Source: Acidimicrobiia bacterium
GTDB lineage: Bacteria > Actinomycetota > Acidimicrobiia > Spongiisociales > UBA5794
Length of the DNA: 64,000 bases
NCBI GenBank assembly: GCA_030065575.1
Contig: JASJDZ010000009.1
Coordinates: 30,018-94,017 of the forward strand
Direction of reading: 5' to 3'
Position 1 is the stretch's first letter; each line of letters opens with the position of its first letter. This document shows positions 26,456 to 34,622 of the stretch, piece after piece. A model generated the notes under the pieces. The model saw only the letters and a list, made by a program, of their open reading frames with translations, ran no database searches and had not been told where the DNA came from. The position numbers and the translations under genes are program-made.

Positions 26456-27124
26456 TTGCGAGTTCTGGTTGTAGACGATCATCCGGTGGTCCGTGAAGGA
26501 CTGCGGGCTCTGTTGACGTCACAGGACGACATCGAGGTCGCCGGTGAGGCTGCCAGCGGGGCGTCGGCAATTCGTCGCGCCGGCTATGACTCGCCCGACG
26601 TCGTTGTAATGGACGTGCGCCTGCCCGACATGAGCGGTGTTACCGCGTGCCGGACCATCGTCGAGCGCTTCCCCGATGTGAAGGTGCTGATGCTCTCGTC
26701 GCACGTTGACGAGGACACAGTGCACGAGGCCATCCTGGCGGGGGCGTCTGGATACCTGGTCAAGCGCATTGATGGCGAGCGCATCGTCGACGCAGTGCGT
26801 AGTGTCGCCAGGGGCGCCTCGGTGATCGACCCCACAGCGACGGCAAAGCTCTTCAACCAGATCCGGGGCCAGAGCGTTGGCGATCCGGTGTTCTCCCAAC
26901 TCTCCGAGCGCGAAGTGCGCATCCTCGAGTTGATCTCGGACGGGTTGACCAATCGGGAAATCGCCGACCGGGTCTTCCTGGCCGAAAAGACCGTGAAGAA
27001 CTACATCTCACGTTTGCTTGCCAAGCTCGGGTTGCGCAACCGCAACGAGGCCGCCGCATACATGGCGCGACGTATCGCTGATCGTGAGGCGAAATACCCG
27101 CCGGAAGACTGGTCCGACGAGTAG
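26456..27124 (+). CDS. NarL/LuxR-family response regulator (DevR-like)
   Basis: A 222-residue regulator. The receiver phosphoacceptor is Asp53 in VVVMDVRLPD, and the switch/Lys region is SGYLVKRI. The C-terminal HTH is LSEREVRILELISDGLTNRE with EIADRVFLAEKTVKNYIS. The start is TTG at 26456, chosen because GAAAGGTG sits 4-5 bp before it and the product begins MRVLVVDDHP. It is divergent from the DevS-like kinase across a 116-bp promoter region, a typical partner arrangement. Confidence 0.9.
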   Translation: MRVLVVDDHPVVREGLRALLTSQDDIEVAGEAASGASAIRRAGYDSPDVVVMDVRLPDMSGVTACRTIVERFPDVKVLMLSSHVDEDTVHEAILAGASGYLVKRIDGERIVDAVRSVARGASVIDPTATAKLFNQIRGQSVGDPVFSQLSEREVRILELISDGLTNREIADRVFLAEKTVKNYISRLLAKLGLRNRNEAAAYMARRIADREAKYPPEDWSDE

Positions 27125-27199
27125 AGAGACATCCCAGGCGTCGGTCGCCGAGGGTCATGGCGCTGCGAGGTCTTTCCGGCGCGTTAGGGTCTCCTCTAT

Positions 27200-27859
27200 A
27201 TGGCAATCCGGGTATTGGTCGTCGACGACCACTTCGTGGTGCGGGCAGGCGTCGCGTCCTACATAGACAACCAAGCCGACATGACCCTCGTTGGTGAAGC
27301 GGGGACCTGTGTCGAGGCTCTCGAGAAGACTGCTGAGCTCGAGCCCGATGTCGTGTTGATGGATATCCGCCTCGACGATTGCTCCGGGATCGACGTGACC
27401 AGGTCGATCAAGGAAGACCATCCGGACATCAAGGTGGTCATGTTCACCACCTATGCGGACCTCGAACTGCTCCGCTCCGCGATCGATGCTGGAGCATCGG
27501 GATACGTGATCAAGCGAATGGCACTCAAGCATCTCGTCGAAACAGTGCGCCGGGTGGTTGCCGGCGAAGATCTCGTAATCGACGAGCGGGCGCAGGCGGC
27601 TCTCGACACCGGAGGTGCCGAGGCCCAACTAGCCGAGCGGTTGCGCCGCCTCTCGCCACAGGAGCGTCGCGTCCTCTCGCTGATCGCCGACGGGCTCACC
27701 AATCGTCAGATTGCCGACGAGTTGAACCTGGCGGAGAAGACGGTCAAGAACTACGTGTCGGCGCTGCTGCACAAGCTCGACATGACCCGGAGAGCCGAGG
27801 CTGCGGCCTTTCGTGCCGCAATCACCGACCTGGACCTCGCTGATCCGGAACCGAGTTGA
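27200..27859 (+). CDS. Second NarL/LuxR-family response regulator
   Basis: A 219-residue paralogue of the preceding regulator, 75 bp downstream. The receiver has Asp55 in VVLMDIRLDD and SGYVIKRM. The HTH is LSPQERRVLSLIADGLTNRQ with EKTVKNYVSALLHKL. Both regulators may answer to the one nearby kinase. The start is ATG. A hairpin follows the gene. Confidence 0.9.
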   Translation: MAIRVLVVDDHFVVRAGVASYIDNQADMTLVGEAGTCVEALEKTAELEPDVVLMDIRLDDCSGIDVTRSIKEDHPDIKVVMFTTYADLELLRSAIDAGASGYVIKRMALKHLVETVRRVVAGEDLVIDERAQAALDTGGAEAQLAERLRRLSPQERRVLSLIADGLTNRQIADELNLAEKTVKNYVSALLHKLDMTRRAEAAAFRAAITDLDLADPEPS

Positions 27860-27870
27860 TGAAAACAGCG

Positions 27871-27887
27871 GCTGCCCTGTGGGCAGC
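27871..27887. terminator. Hairpin between convergent genes
   Basis: GCTGCCC-tgt-GGGCAGC is a perfect 7-bp stem. An A-rich flank on its left side would give a short U-tract to transcripts from the minus-strand sugar dehydrogenase gene. Confidence 0.45.
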
Positions 27888-27900
27888 TTCGAGGCTGTCG

Positions 27901-29124
27901 CTAGCCAGCCTCGGTGATCGCGAGGACGCTGCCCGCTTGCGTGAGCACATAGAGCTCACCGGCGGCATCCTTGCCGAATCCGATCACGGCGGAAAGCGAT
28001 CGCGGGGGCAGCCACTCTCGCATCTCGCCGTCCCGCGTCACACTCCGCAACCAGCCTGCGCAGTAGTCGGAGAAGAAGTAGTGCCCGGCCAACTCCGGGA
28101 TGGCAGACCCTCGATAGGCGAAGCCGCCGGTGATCGAACAGCCCTCGCTGTGGGGGTATTCGTACACCGGTAGCACGAAGGGGGCCGGATCGCACTCCCC
28201 GCCAAAGCACTCGCTGCCCTCCATCTCCGACCAGCCGAAGTTGGGGTTGCCCACCGTCCAGTCGACCACATCAACCTCCTCGATGCGGTTCTGGCCAACG
28301 TCGGCAATCCACAGGTCGTCACCGTCAAACGTGAACCTCCAAGGGTTCCTCAGCCCGATCGCCCAGACTTCCTCCTCGAGGTTCCCCTCAGGAATCGTGT
28401 AGCCACCTTCGACATCGACGGCAATGCGAACCATTGCACCCAGCAGGGTGTCGGCGCGTTGCCCCTGACCGAATTGGTCATCGGCTCCTCCCCCGTCACC
28501 AAGACCGATCCACAGATTGCCATCGGGACCGAACTCGATCATCCCACCGTTGTGGTTGCTCGCCGGTTGGTCGACCCGCAACACCTCAGTGAGTGTCTCC
28601 CGGTCGGCGCGGCGATCCGATGCTTCCACCGAAGCAACCACGGTATCGCCCTGGTTGTTGATGTAATTGAGGTAGACGAGCCCGTTGTCGACGAAGTCGG
28701 GGGGAAAGGCCATGCCGAGCAGGCCCCGTTCCCCGCGGAACGTCACCAGATCGTTGATGTCGAGGAAGGGCTGCGCTTCACCGTCGACGACTACCCACAC
28801 AATCCCCGGTTGATCAACGACGTACCACGCGTCGTCGCCCGGGGCAGTGAGCAAGAGCACAGGCTGGGTGAAGCCCGATCCCGCCTCGACCGCTGAAAGG
28901 GTGATCTCATCCAACGACCGCAGCGGCTGAGTCGTTGTTGTGGTGGAGCTGGTCGTCGGAGCGGGGGCATCCGTTGTCGACGTCGGTGCTTCGCTAGTCA
29001 CCGGTGCCGGTTCTGCGGCAGTCGTCGTCGTGGAAACCTGTGGAGCCGCGTCGGTGGTCGGGGCAACATCGACGTCCCCGCACGCTCCGAGCACCAGAGC
29101 CATCACCAAAATCAGGTAGCGCAT
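27901..29124 (-). CDS. PQQ-type glucose/sorbosone dehydrogenase-like lipoprotein
   Basis: A 407-residue protein. A lipoprotein signal (LVMALVLGAC) is followed by a Thr/Ser/Pro-rich linker to about residue 70, then a six-bladed beta-propeller of the GSDH family. Recognised motifs are GERGLLGMAFPPDF, ASNHNGGMIEFGPDG, GDGGGADD, GLRNPWRF and IADVGQNRIEEV. The family oxidises aldose sugars with PQQ on the outer face. Whether PQQ is made here cannot be judged from the window. Confidence 0.88.
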   Translation of the reverse strand: MRYLILVMALVLGACGDVDVAPTTDAAPQVSTTTTAAEPAPVTSEAPTSTTDAPAPTTSSTTTTTQPLRSLDEITLSAVEAGSGFTQPVLLLTAPGDDAWYVVDQPGIVWVVVDGEAQPFLDINDLVTFRGERGLLGMAFPPDFVDNGLVYLNYINNQGDTVVASVEASDRRADRETLTEVLRVDQPASNHNGGMIEFGPDGNLWIGLGDGGGADDQFGQGQRADTLLGAMVRIAVDVEGGYTIPEGNLEEEVWAIGLRNPWRFTFDGDDLWIADVGQNRIEEVDVVDWTVGNPNFGWSEMEGSECFGGECDPAPFVLPVYEYPHSEGCSITGGFAYRGSAIPELAGHYFFSDYCAGWLRSVTRDGEMREWLPPRSLSAVIGFGKDAAGELYVLTQAGSVLAITEAG

Positions 29125-29162
29125 GTCGCCACGCTACCGCGCCGGATGAGCAGAGAAGACGC

Positions 29163-30482
29163 CTACTCGACCTCCGCTTCGGCGCCTGTGAACGACCACC
29201 GCTCCCGTGACCGCCGGGCCTCGTCGACGTCGACTCGAGCCAGCAGCACCAGGCCGACGACGAAGAACGCCGCAACCGAAAGGATCGCTGCGCGGCCCGA
29301 TCCGGTCGCCGCGCTTATGGCACCAAAGACAAGCGGGCCGATACCCGACAGTTTGGAGAAGACAGAGAAGAAGCCGAAGAACTCGGCCGAGGCCTCTTCC
29401 GGAATCATCGTTCCGTAGAGCGATCGCGACAGCGCCTGCACCCCACCGAGAACGAACCCGACGATGGCCGCAAGGAGCAGGAACCCGGCATCGGACCCCT
29501 TGGGGATGAAGAAGGCAAGGAAGGCGATGCCAACCCATATGTAGAGCGTCACCATTACCGAACGTTTTGGCCCAATCCGGTCCGAGATCCTGCCAAACAT
29601 GAGCGCGCCGAAGAACGCGATGAACTGAACGATGAGGAAAGCCAGTGCAATTGTCTCGAGAGCGAGATCGAGGGTGTCCTCGGCATAGGGACCGGAAACG
29701 GCGATGACCGTGCCGGTTCCCGAGTTGTAGACGATGAAGGCCACGACGAACAGCAGCAGCTGAGGGAACGTACGCAACTTGCGGACGGTGCTCATGGTCC
29801 GCCCGAAACCGATGCTCACGTAGTCGCCGAAGGTCATGGCCCGGTCGGGGGGCGCTCCGTCGGCGGGAAGTCGGGCCAACGAGAACAGAGAGAAGCCGAT
29901 CCACCACAAGCCGGAACCGAAGATCGATATCCGAGCGGCGAGGCTCTCCGTCAAGCCACCTTCCGCTTCGTCGCCACCGAGGCTGATCAGGATGAGGGCG
30001 AACACCAGGTAGAGCCCGCCACCGAGGTAGCCCAGGGCAAACCCTTTGCTCGATACCTTGTCGATGGTGTCGTCGGTGGCGATCTCGGGTAGGAACCCGT
30101 CGTAGAACACGTTGGCCGCCACAAAGCCGAACTGGCCGATCAGCACAACGGCCAGGAAGAGCGGCACCTGACCATCGGGAACGAAGGGCGTGATGAGGAC
30201 GAAGGCGGCACCGAGAAAAGCGAAGTTCCGCAGGTACATCCGCTTGGCCGAGGCATAGTCGGCCATCGCTCCGAGCACCGGCATTGCCAGCATCAACAGG
30301 ATGCTGCCGATGCCGACGAGGATCGAGAACAACGACTCGCCCGACAGTCCCCAGTACGTGTCGTCGGGCATGATCGTGCCCGTGAAGAATGCTCCGATCA
30401 CTGCACCGAAGATGGTGATGTAGGCCGAGTTGGCCCAGTCATACATCGCCCATCCGAAGATGGTGCGTTTGTCATTCTTCAC
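29163..30482 (-). CDS. MFS transporter, UMF1/Atg22-like
   Basis: A 439-residue, 12-helix permease. The start (FGWAMYDWANSAYITI) is the hallmark of the UMF1/Atg22-like family. FGRISDRIGPKRSVM is its central loop motif. Atg22 exports amino acids from the yeast vacuole, and bacterial members are uncharacterised. It may be cotranscribed with the sugar dehydrogenase 38 bp downstream. Confidence 0.88.
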   Translation of the reverse strand: MKNDKRTIFGWAMYDWANSAYITIFGAVIGAFFTGTIMPDDTYWGLSGESLFSILVGIGSILLMLAMPVLGAMADYASAKRMYLRNFAFLGAAFVLITPFVPDGQVPLFLAVVLIGQFGFVAANVFYDGFLPEIATDDTIDKVSSKGFALGYLGGGLYLVFALILISLGGDEAEGGLTESLAARISIFGSGLWWIGFSLFSLARLPADGAPPDRAMTFGDYVSIGFGRTMSTVRKLRTFPQLLLFVVAFIVYNSGTGTVIAVSGPYAEDTLDLALETIALAFLIVQFIAFFGALMFGRISDRIGPKRSVMVTLYIWVGIAFLAFFIPKGSDAGFLLLAAIVGFVLGGVQALSRSLYGTMIPEEASAEFFGFFSVFSKLSGIGPLVFGAISAATGSGRAAILSVAAFFVVGLVLLARVDVDEARRSRERWSFTGAEAEVE

Positions 30483-30539
30483 GTTCTTCCCTCGCTCTCC
30501 CTGCTGTCGGGTGGCAGAGTAATCGGGCCGGTCTGCCCG

Positions 30540-31322
30540 CTACCTGGAGAACAATGAGCGCAGTTCGTCCGTGGCGCCGGCCGGGTCTTCGATCGGCGTC
30601 AGGTGCCCGGCTCCCGGAACGATGGTGAGAGTGGAATCGGGGATGGCGTCCGCCATCAACCTGGCCTCTGCAGGCGGAGTCACTGAGTCGAACTCGCCGA
30701 CAATCACGGCAGTGGGAACGGTGATGGAATCGAGGACATGGGTGCGGTCGGGGCGATCGCGCATTCCGGCGAGGGCTCCAACGACGGTCTCATAGGCGCA
30801 CCCCTCGATCATCGTGCGCAACCGGGCTCGGGCCGCCGGCGACGGCTCCGGGCCGAGCAGGCCGGTCTCCATACTCGTCGCCATCGCTGATCGGCCATCG
30901 TCGAGCAAGCTGGCAGCCGCAGCGTCGCGACCCGCCTTGCCCTCTTCGCTGTCCGCTCCCGGTCGGGTATCGATCAGAGCCAGGCTTCGCAAGCGATCGG
31001 GATACAGCTCGGCGAAGGCAAGAGCAACGTACCCGCCCATCGAGAGACCGACGATGTCGGCCTGTTCTTCGGAAACGAGGTCGAGCACGGCGGCCAGGTC
31101 GGCAGCATGTTGCTCCATGGTCAGCGGCTCTCCAGTGGACGGTGTGGAGCGCCCAAAGCCACGCAGATCCATTGCAATGCAGCGCCGAATGTCGGCGAGC
31201 CCGTTGAGTTGATCAAGCCACATCGTGGAATCCAGCGGGAAACCGTGGATGAAGAGGGCCACCGGACCCTGACCGCGCTGCCGGATGTGCAGTCTCGTGT
31301 TCCCGATATCAGCGTATGGCAT
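30540..31322 (-). CDS. Alpha/beta-hydrolase fold protein
   Basis: A 260-residue cytosolic hydrolase with the complete triad: nucleophile Ser in VGLSMGGYVAL, Asp in VGEFDSVTPP and His in GAGHLTPIEDP. The oxyanion segment is HGFPLDSTMW. The sequence resembles 3-oxoadipate enol-lactonase and general esterase/peroxidase members. Substrate cannot be deduced and no aromatic-degradation genes are nearby. The start is ATG. Confidence 0.88.
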   Translation of the reverse strand: MPYADIGNTRLHIRQRGQGPVALFIHGFPLDSTMWLDQLNGLADIRRCIAMDLRGFGRSTPSTGEPLTMEQHAADLAAVLDLVSEEQADIVGLSMGGYVALAFAELYPDRLRSLALIDTRPGADSEEGKAGRDAAAASLLDDGRSAMATSMETGLLGPEPSPAARARLRTMIEGCAYETVVGALAGMRDRPDRTHVLDSITVPTAVIVGEFDSVTPPAEARLMADAIPDSTLTIVPGAGHLTPIEDPAGATDELRSLFSR

Positions 31323-31348
31323 GAACTCTCCTATGGCTCCCGGACTTC

Positions 31349-31771
31349 CTAGAGTCCGCGGCGTCTCATCTCTTCAAGAATGGCTTCGTCGCTGTAGCGC
31401 ATCAGATCACCGTCCCAGGCCACACCGGCCGGTGGGCGCTCGGCCATCTGCTCGAGCAGCTCGGAGACCCGATCACGCAGCGTACGGGCCCACGCTCTCC
31501 CGGTTGCAGTCTGCTCATGGGTGAGCGTGCCGTCGCCGTTGGCGACGAAGACGCGCGCCTCAATCTGAGGGTTGGCTCGTGAACCACGCTCGCCGTACAC
31601 CATCACCACTGATCCAACCGGAACGTCCTGTATACCGCCCGCGGCGATGAACTCTCCATCGAATGCCCAACCCGAGGACTTGCTCTCATCGACGCTGTCG
31701 ATGACCTTCGCCCAGTTCTTGTGGCGGGCGTCACCAACCAGTGGTACTTCGATGGCAACCAGTGCGTCCAT
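31349..31771 (-). CDS. Conserved-looking protein of unknown function
   Basis: A 140-residue soluble protein that I do not recognise. It starts MDALVAIEVPLVGDARHKNW and ends with a charged helix (DEAILEEMRRRGL). It contains a small beta-rich core (VPVGSVVMVYGERGS, IEARVFVANGDGTL). The ATG at 31771 was preferred over upstream in-frame starts that give Arg-rich, low-complexity sequence. It lies 26 bp upstream of the hydrolase gene and is probably cotranscribed. Confidence 0.6.
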   Translation of the reverse strand: MDALVAIEVPLVGDARHKNWAKVIDSVDESKSSGWAFDGEFIAAGGIQDVPVGSVVMVYGERGSRANPQIEARVFVANGDGTLTHEQTATGRAWARTLRDRVSELLEQMAERPPAGVAWDGDLMRYSDEAILEEMRRRGL

Positions 31772-32005
31772 GCCGTCACTGTAGGCGGCGAGCCTGCCAG
31801 ATCGCACCACGTTGCGGCGCTCACGTTGAGTGGTTGGCAGAGAAGCCGGCCGGGCCCGAGGGAGCGACGCTGGACCGCCAAGAAAAATGCACCCATTCAC
31901 TGTCAATTGGTGTCAAGATGCAGAGACAGATGCTTTGACTGCGTGAGGGGGTGGACGGCTTCAGAAGTACCGCGTCCGGAAACGTCCAACACAGGAGGAA
32001 GCTCA

Positions 32006-32842
32006 ATGAGTCCAACTAGACGTCGCCTGATAATCACTCTGGTGACATTGCTCTTGGTCGCTCTCGTCCCGGCCGCCGTGGTAGCTGCCAATGGGACGTT
32101 CATCGACGATGACGATTCCATATTCGAAGAGAACATCGAATGGCTGGCAGCCGCCGGCGTCACCAAAGGCTGCAACCCCGCGGAGGGCAACACCAAGTTC
32201 TGCCCCAACAACAACGTGACCCGTGGCCAGATGGCGGCGTTCATGCAACGTTTTGCCGAATACCTCGATGCTGAGGATGGGACGCCGGGCACGGCGGATA
32301 ATGCCTTGACCGCCGATGAGGCAACGATTGCCGACGACGCCAGGACGGTGGACGGCAAGAGTGCCATCGAGTTCCAGCCCAACGACAGCGACTTCGACAC
32401 AGGCGACTATTCAGTTACCGCCGACGGCCTGAATCAGACTGTGCTCACAGCTGAGATATCGACCACCGACGGCAGCGGATTCCTCTGTCTGTTCCCGGCT
32501 GCGGCAACCGCCGACATCCGGATACACGCTTCTGGCGGGGTCTTCGGCTTGTCAGCTGGCGAGCAGGCAACTTTCAAGCTCGCCGATTCGAGCGGCAACA
32601 TCGACGGCACATATCGCTACGTGTCCGGCGGGACCGGGTCGTTTGCCATTGACTGGCTGTACGAGTTGGTCCCCGGGGGAAGCGAGACGTTCGAGCTCCG
32701 GGTTGAGGAGGGAAGCGGAGATACATTCACCGTCAACGATGCCACCCTTCTCGTCGAGGTTCTGTCTGACACGCGCTGCAAAGGGACCCCGGTCATCATC
32801 TTCCCGAGCGAGCCAACCGGTGGCGATCTAGTCGGGAATTAG
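32006..32842 (+). CDS. Secreted S-layer-homology (SLH) domain protein
   Basis: A 278-residue exported protein. The signal peptide (about 1-28, ending VVAAN) is followed by one SLH-type repeat: FIDDDDSIFEENIEWLAAAG, then VTKGCNPA and NNVTRGQMAAFMQRFAEYL. SLH repeats bind wall polysaccharide. The rest is a beta-rich domain with two widely spaced Cys. A strong ribosome-binding site (AGGAGG) sits 7 bp before the ATG. The 234 bp upstream hold no gene. A strong terminator follows. Confidence 0.88.
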   Translation: MSPTRRRLIITLVTLLLVALVPAAVVAANGTFIDDDDSIFEENIEWLAAAGVTKGCNPAEGNTKFCPNNNVTRGQMAAFMQRFAEYLDAEDGTPGTADNALTADEATIADDARTVDGKSAIEFQPNDSDFDTGDYSVTADGLNQTVLTAEISTTDGSGFLCLFPAAATADIRIHASGGVFGLSAGEQATFKLADSSGNIDGTYRYVSGGTGSFAIDWLYELVPGGSETFELRVEEGSGDTFTVNDATLLVEVLSDTRCKGTPVIIFPSEPTGGDLVGN

Positions 32843-32867
32843 CCAAAGCAAGACCATCAATCGACAA

Positions 32868-32895
32868 GTGGGGCCCGGGTGATCCCGGGCCCCAC
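32868..32895. terminator. Strong 12-bp hairpin between convergent genes
   Basis: GTGGGGCCCGGG-tgat-CCCGGGCCCCAC is a perfect 12-bp stem with a 4-nt loop, 26 bp after the SLH gene and 20 bp before the end of the convergent phosphorylase gene. It has no strong U-tract, but the position fits a bidirectional terminator. Confidence 0.75.
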
Positions 32896-32914
32896 GCTCT
32901 ATCGTGCAATCCTG

Positions 32915-33712
32915 CTACTCCCCGCCGCCACTCGCTCGCCAGAGGCGCAGCACCGTCTCACAGCCGAGCCGGGCCAGCCGCTCGATGTGCTCGGCACCGT
33001 GGTCAAACTGATCCTCCGGATCGAACGTGCCCTCATCTCCGCTGACTTCGAGAACATTGTCCAGGACGACGGCCGCGCCCCCGGCACGCAACCCCCAAAT
33101 GCGGGCGAGGACGAATATGAGACTCGCCTCCATCTCGGCGGCGACAACATTGAGGCGCTTCAAATCCTCGAAGTGGTCACGCCACCAGCCTTGCCAGAAG
33201 TCGTTGAATGACGATCCGGGACGGGGATGACGCGCATAGAACGTGTCGGCCGAACGTGTTACCCCGACGTGGTAGGTGAATCCGAGTGCCGCAGCGGCCT
33301 CAACAGCAGCGGCAACCACGTCGTGGCTCGCCACCGCGGGGTATTCGGGTGGTGCGTATCCATGGGAGGCTCCGTCGAGACGGACCGCCGAGTCGAAGAT
33401 CGCCATATCGCCATTGGCGACGTTGTCGAGGAAAGTGCCACATGTGCCAACGCGAAAGAATGTCGTTGCGCCGCAACGGGCCAGCTCCTCGAGTGCGATT
33501 GCCGTCGATGGTGCGCCGATCCCGGTCGACACGCAACTGATGGGCGCGCCCTTGTAGACGCCGGTGTACGTGATGTACTCACGATTGGTGGCCACATGAT
33601 GTGCCTCGTCCCAGAACGAAGCGATGGTCTCCACCCGCCCGGGATCGCCGGGCAGCAGTACATAGGGAGCGACATCCCCGGAATCGATCTGGAGGTGATA
33701 CTGCATGGCCAT
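32915..33712 (-). CDS. Nucleoside phosphorylase, uridine-phosphorylase-like
   Basis: A 265-residue phosphorylase of the hexameric PNP/UDP family. It has the phosphate-site start YVLLPGDPGRVE, the central TGIGAPSTAIALEEL and RVGTCGTF, and the substrate-site segment NVVAAEMEASLIFVLA. The combination is closest to uridine phosphorylase. It would complement the hydrolase at 16577 and adenosine deaminase in nucleoside salvage. The ATG at 33712 has AAGGAG 7 bp upstream, which decides against the ATG at 33706. Confidence 0.85.
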   Translation of the reverse strand: MAMQYHLQIDSGDVAPYVLLPGDPGRVETIASFWDEAHHVATNREYITYTGVYKGAPISCVSTGIGAPSTAIALEELARCGATTFFRVGTCGTFLDNVANGDMAIFDSAVRLDGASHGYAPPEYPAVASHDVVAAAVEAAAALGFTYHVGVTRSADTFYARHPRPGSSFNDFWQGWWRDHFEDLKRLNVVAAEMEASLIFVLARIWGLRAGGAAVVLDNVLEVSGDEGTFDPEDQFDHGAEHIERLARLGCETVLRLWRASGGGE

Positions 33713-33747
33713 CAGGGTCTCCTTCGATCACTACCAGCAATGTACAA

Positions 33748-33793
33748 GTCTGGCGTAGATCACGGCGCTATGGCGCCGCACGCTACGCCAGAC
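33748..33793. repeat. Long nested inverted repeat (cruciform) in a divergent promoter region
   Basis: The outer arms GTCTGGCGTAG (33748-33758) and CTACGCCAGAC (33783-33793) are perfect 11-bp complements. Inside a symmetric 4x4 internal loop, CGGCGC and GCGCCG (33763-33768 and 33773-33778) pair around a TATG loop. It sits between divergent genes, where a terminator is not needed. Confidence 0.85.
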
Positions 33794-33801
33794 GCCATCG
33801 G

Positions 33802-33823
33802 TACATGCGGAATCGTGCATGTA
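33802..33823. promoter_or_regulatory. Inverted repeat, candidate operator of the rhodanese genes
   Basis: TACATGC-N8-GCATGTA is a perfect 7-bp dyad, 46 bp before the rhodanese start. A TTAGAT -10-like element lies about 16 bp downstream (33839-33844), so a bound regulator would cover the -35 region. Confidence 0.45.
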
Positions 33824-33868
33824 GGTGTGGAGACTGTGTTAGATTCCCGGGCCGAACGAGGAGACACA

Positions 33869-34180
33869 ATGCTGCCCAACCCGGCACCGACAATCGAACA
33901 GGTTCTCGCCCCGGAGTGGGAGCAATGGGTGACCGCCAACAACGCCGTGGTGCTCGATGTGCGCGAGCCGCTCGAGTGGGCGATGGGGACCCTCCCGGGC
34001 AGTGTCGAAATCTCGCTCGGCTTCCTCCCGGCGAGCCTGGACCAACTCAACCAGGATCGGCCCATCCTCGTTGTCTGCCGCGCCGGCAACCGAAGCCAGG
34101 TGGCCGCCCAGTTTCTGCAGCGCAACGGCTTCAATGTTGCCAACATGTTTGGTGGACTCACATCGATAGGACTTGCCTGA
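33869..34180 (+). CDS. Cytosolic rhodanese-domain protein
   Basis: A 103-residue single rhodanese domain. It has VVLDVREPLEWAMGTLPGS, then the active-site loop VCRAGNRSQ with the persulfide-carrying Cys, and FGGLTSIG at the end. It probably carries sulfane sulfur in the cytosol. The ATG at 33869 has GAGGAG 6 bp upstream. Its stop shares a base with the start of the next rhodanese gene (TGATG). Confidence 0.9.
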   Translation: MLPNPAPTIEQVLAPEWEQWVTANNAVVLDVREPLEWAMGTLPGSVEISLGFLPASLDQLNQDRPILVVCRAGNRSQVAAQFLQRNGFNVANMFGGLTSIGLA

Positions 34181-34587
34181 TGTTTCGGATCAAGCTCACC
34201 GCCCTTTTCGCCGCCGCAGTTGTGCTTCTGGCATCGTGCGGCGGCTCCACTGCAACGGATTCGAATCTCGAACTGGCCTCGGCCGGCAGCATCGCAGAGA
34301 TCATCGCTGAGCCACCGTCCGGTCTCGTCATTCTCGACATTCGTACCCCCGAGGAGTTCGCCGCAGGCCACATCGCCGGGGCAATCAACATCGACTACTA
34401 CGCATCCGACTTCGAAGCCCGCCTGGGCGAACTCGATCTCGACGTCCCCTACGTGATGTATTGCAACTCCGGCAATCGCTCCGGCAATACGCTTCCCCTG
34501 ATGGACTCAATTGGGTTCACCGAGGTCTACGAGCTCGATGGCGGCATCCAGGCCTGGTTCAACTCCGGAAATCCGGTCGAGCAGTAG
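34180..34587 (+). CDS. Lipoprotein rhodanese
   Basis: A 135-residue paralogue exported as a lipoprotein (lipobox VLLASC). The rhodanese core has ILDIRTPEEFAAGHIAGAIN, the active-site loop YCNSGNRSG and ELDGGIQAW. Coupled cytosolic and extracytoplasmic rhodaneses suggest sulfur transfer or thiosulfate handling on both sides of the membrane. That is inference. Confidence 0.88.
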   Translation: MFRIKLTALFAAAVVLLASCGGSTATDSNLELASAGSIAEIIAEPPSGLVILDIRTPEEFAAGHIAGAINIDYYASDFEARLGELDLDVPYVMYCNSGNRSGNTLPLMDSIGFTEVYELDGGIQAWFNSGNPVEQ

Positions 34588-34622
34588 CCGGCAGCGGAGG
34601 AAGGCCGGAGTACGCTGCTCGG

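Noticed and set aside
33227..33868. Long open frame upstream of the first rhodanese
   Set aside because: It runs opposite the nucleoside phosphorylase gene and through the cruciform. The rhodanese has its own ribosome-binding site at 33858.
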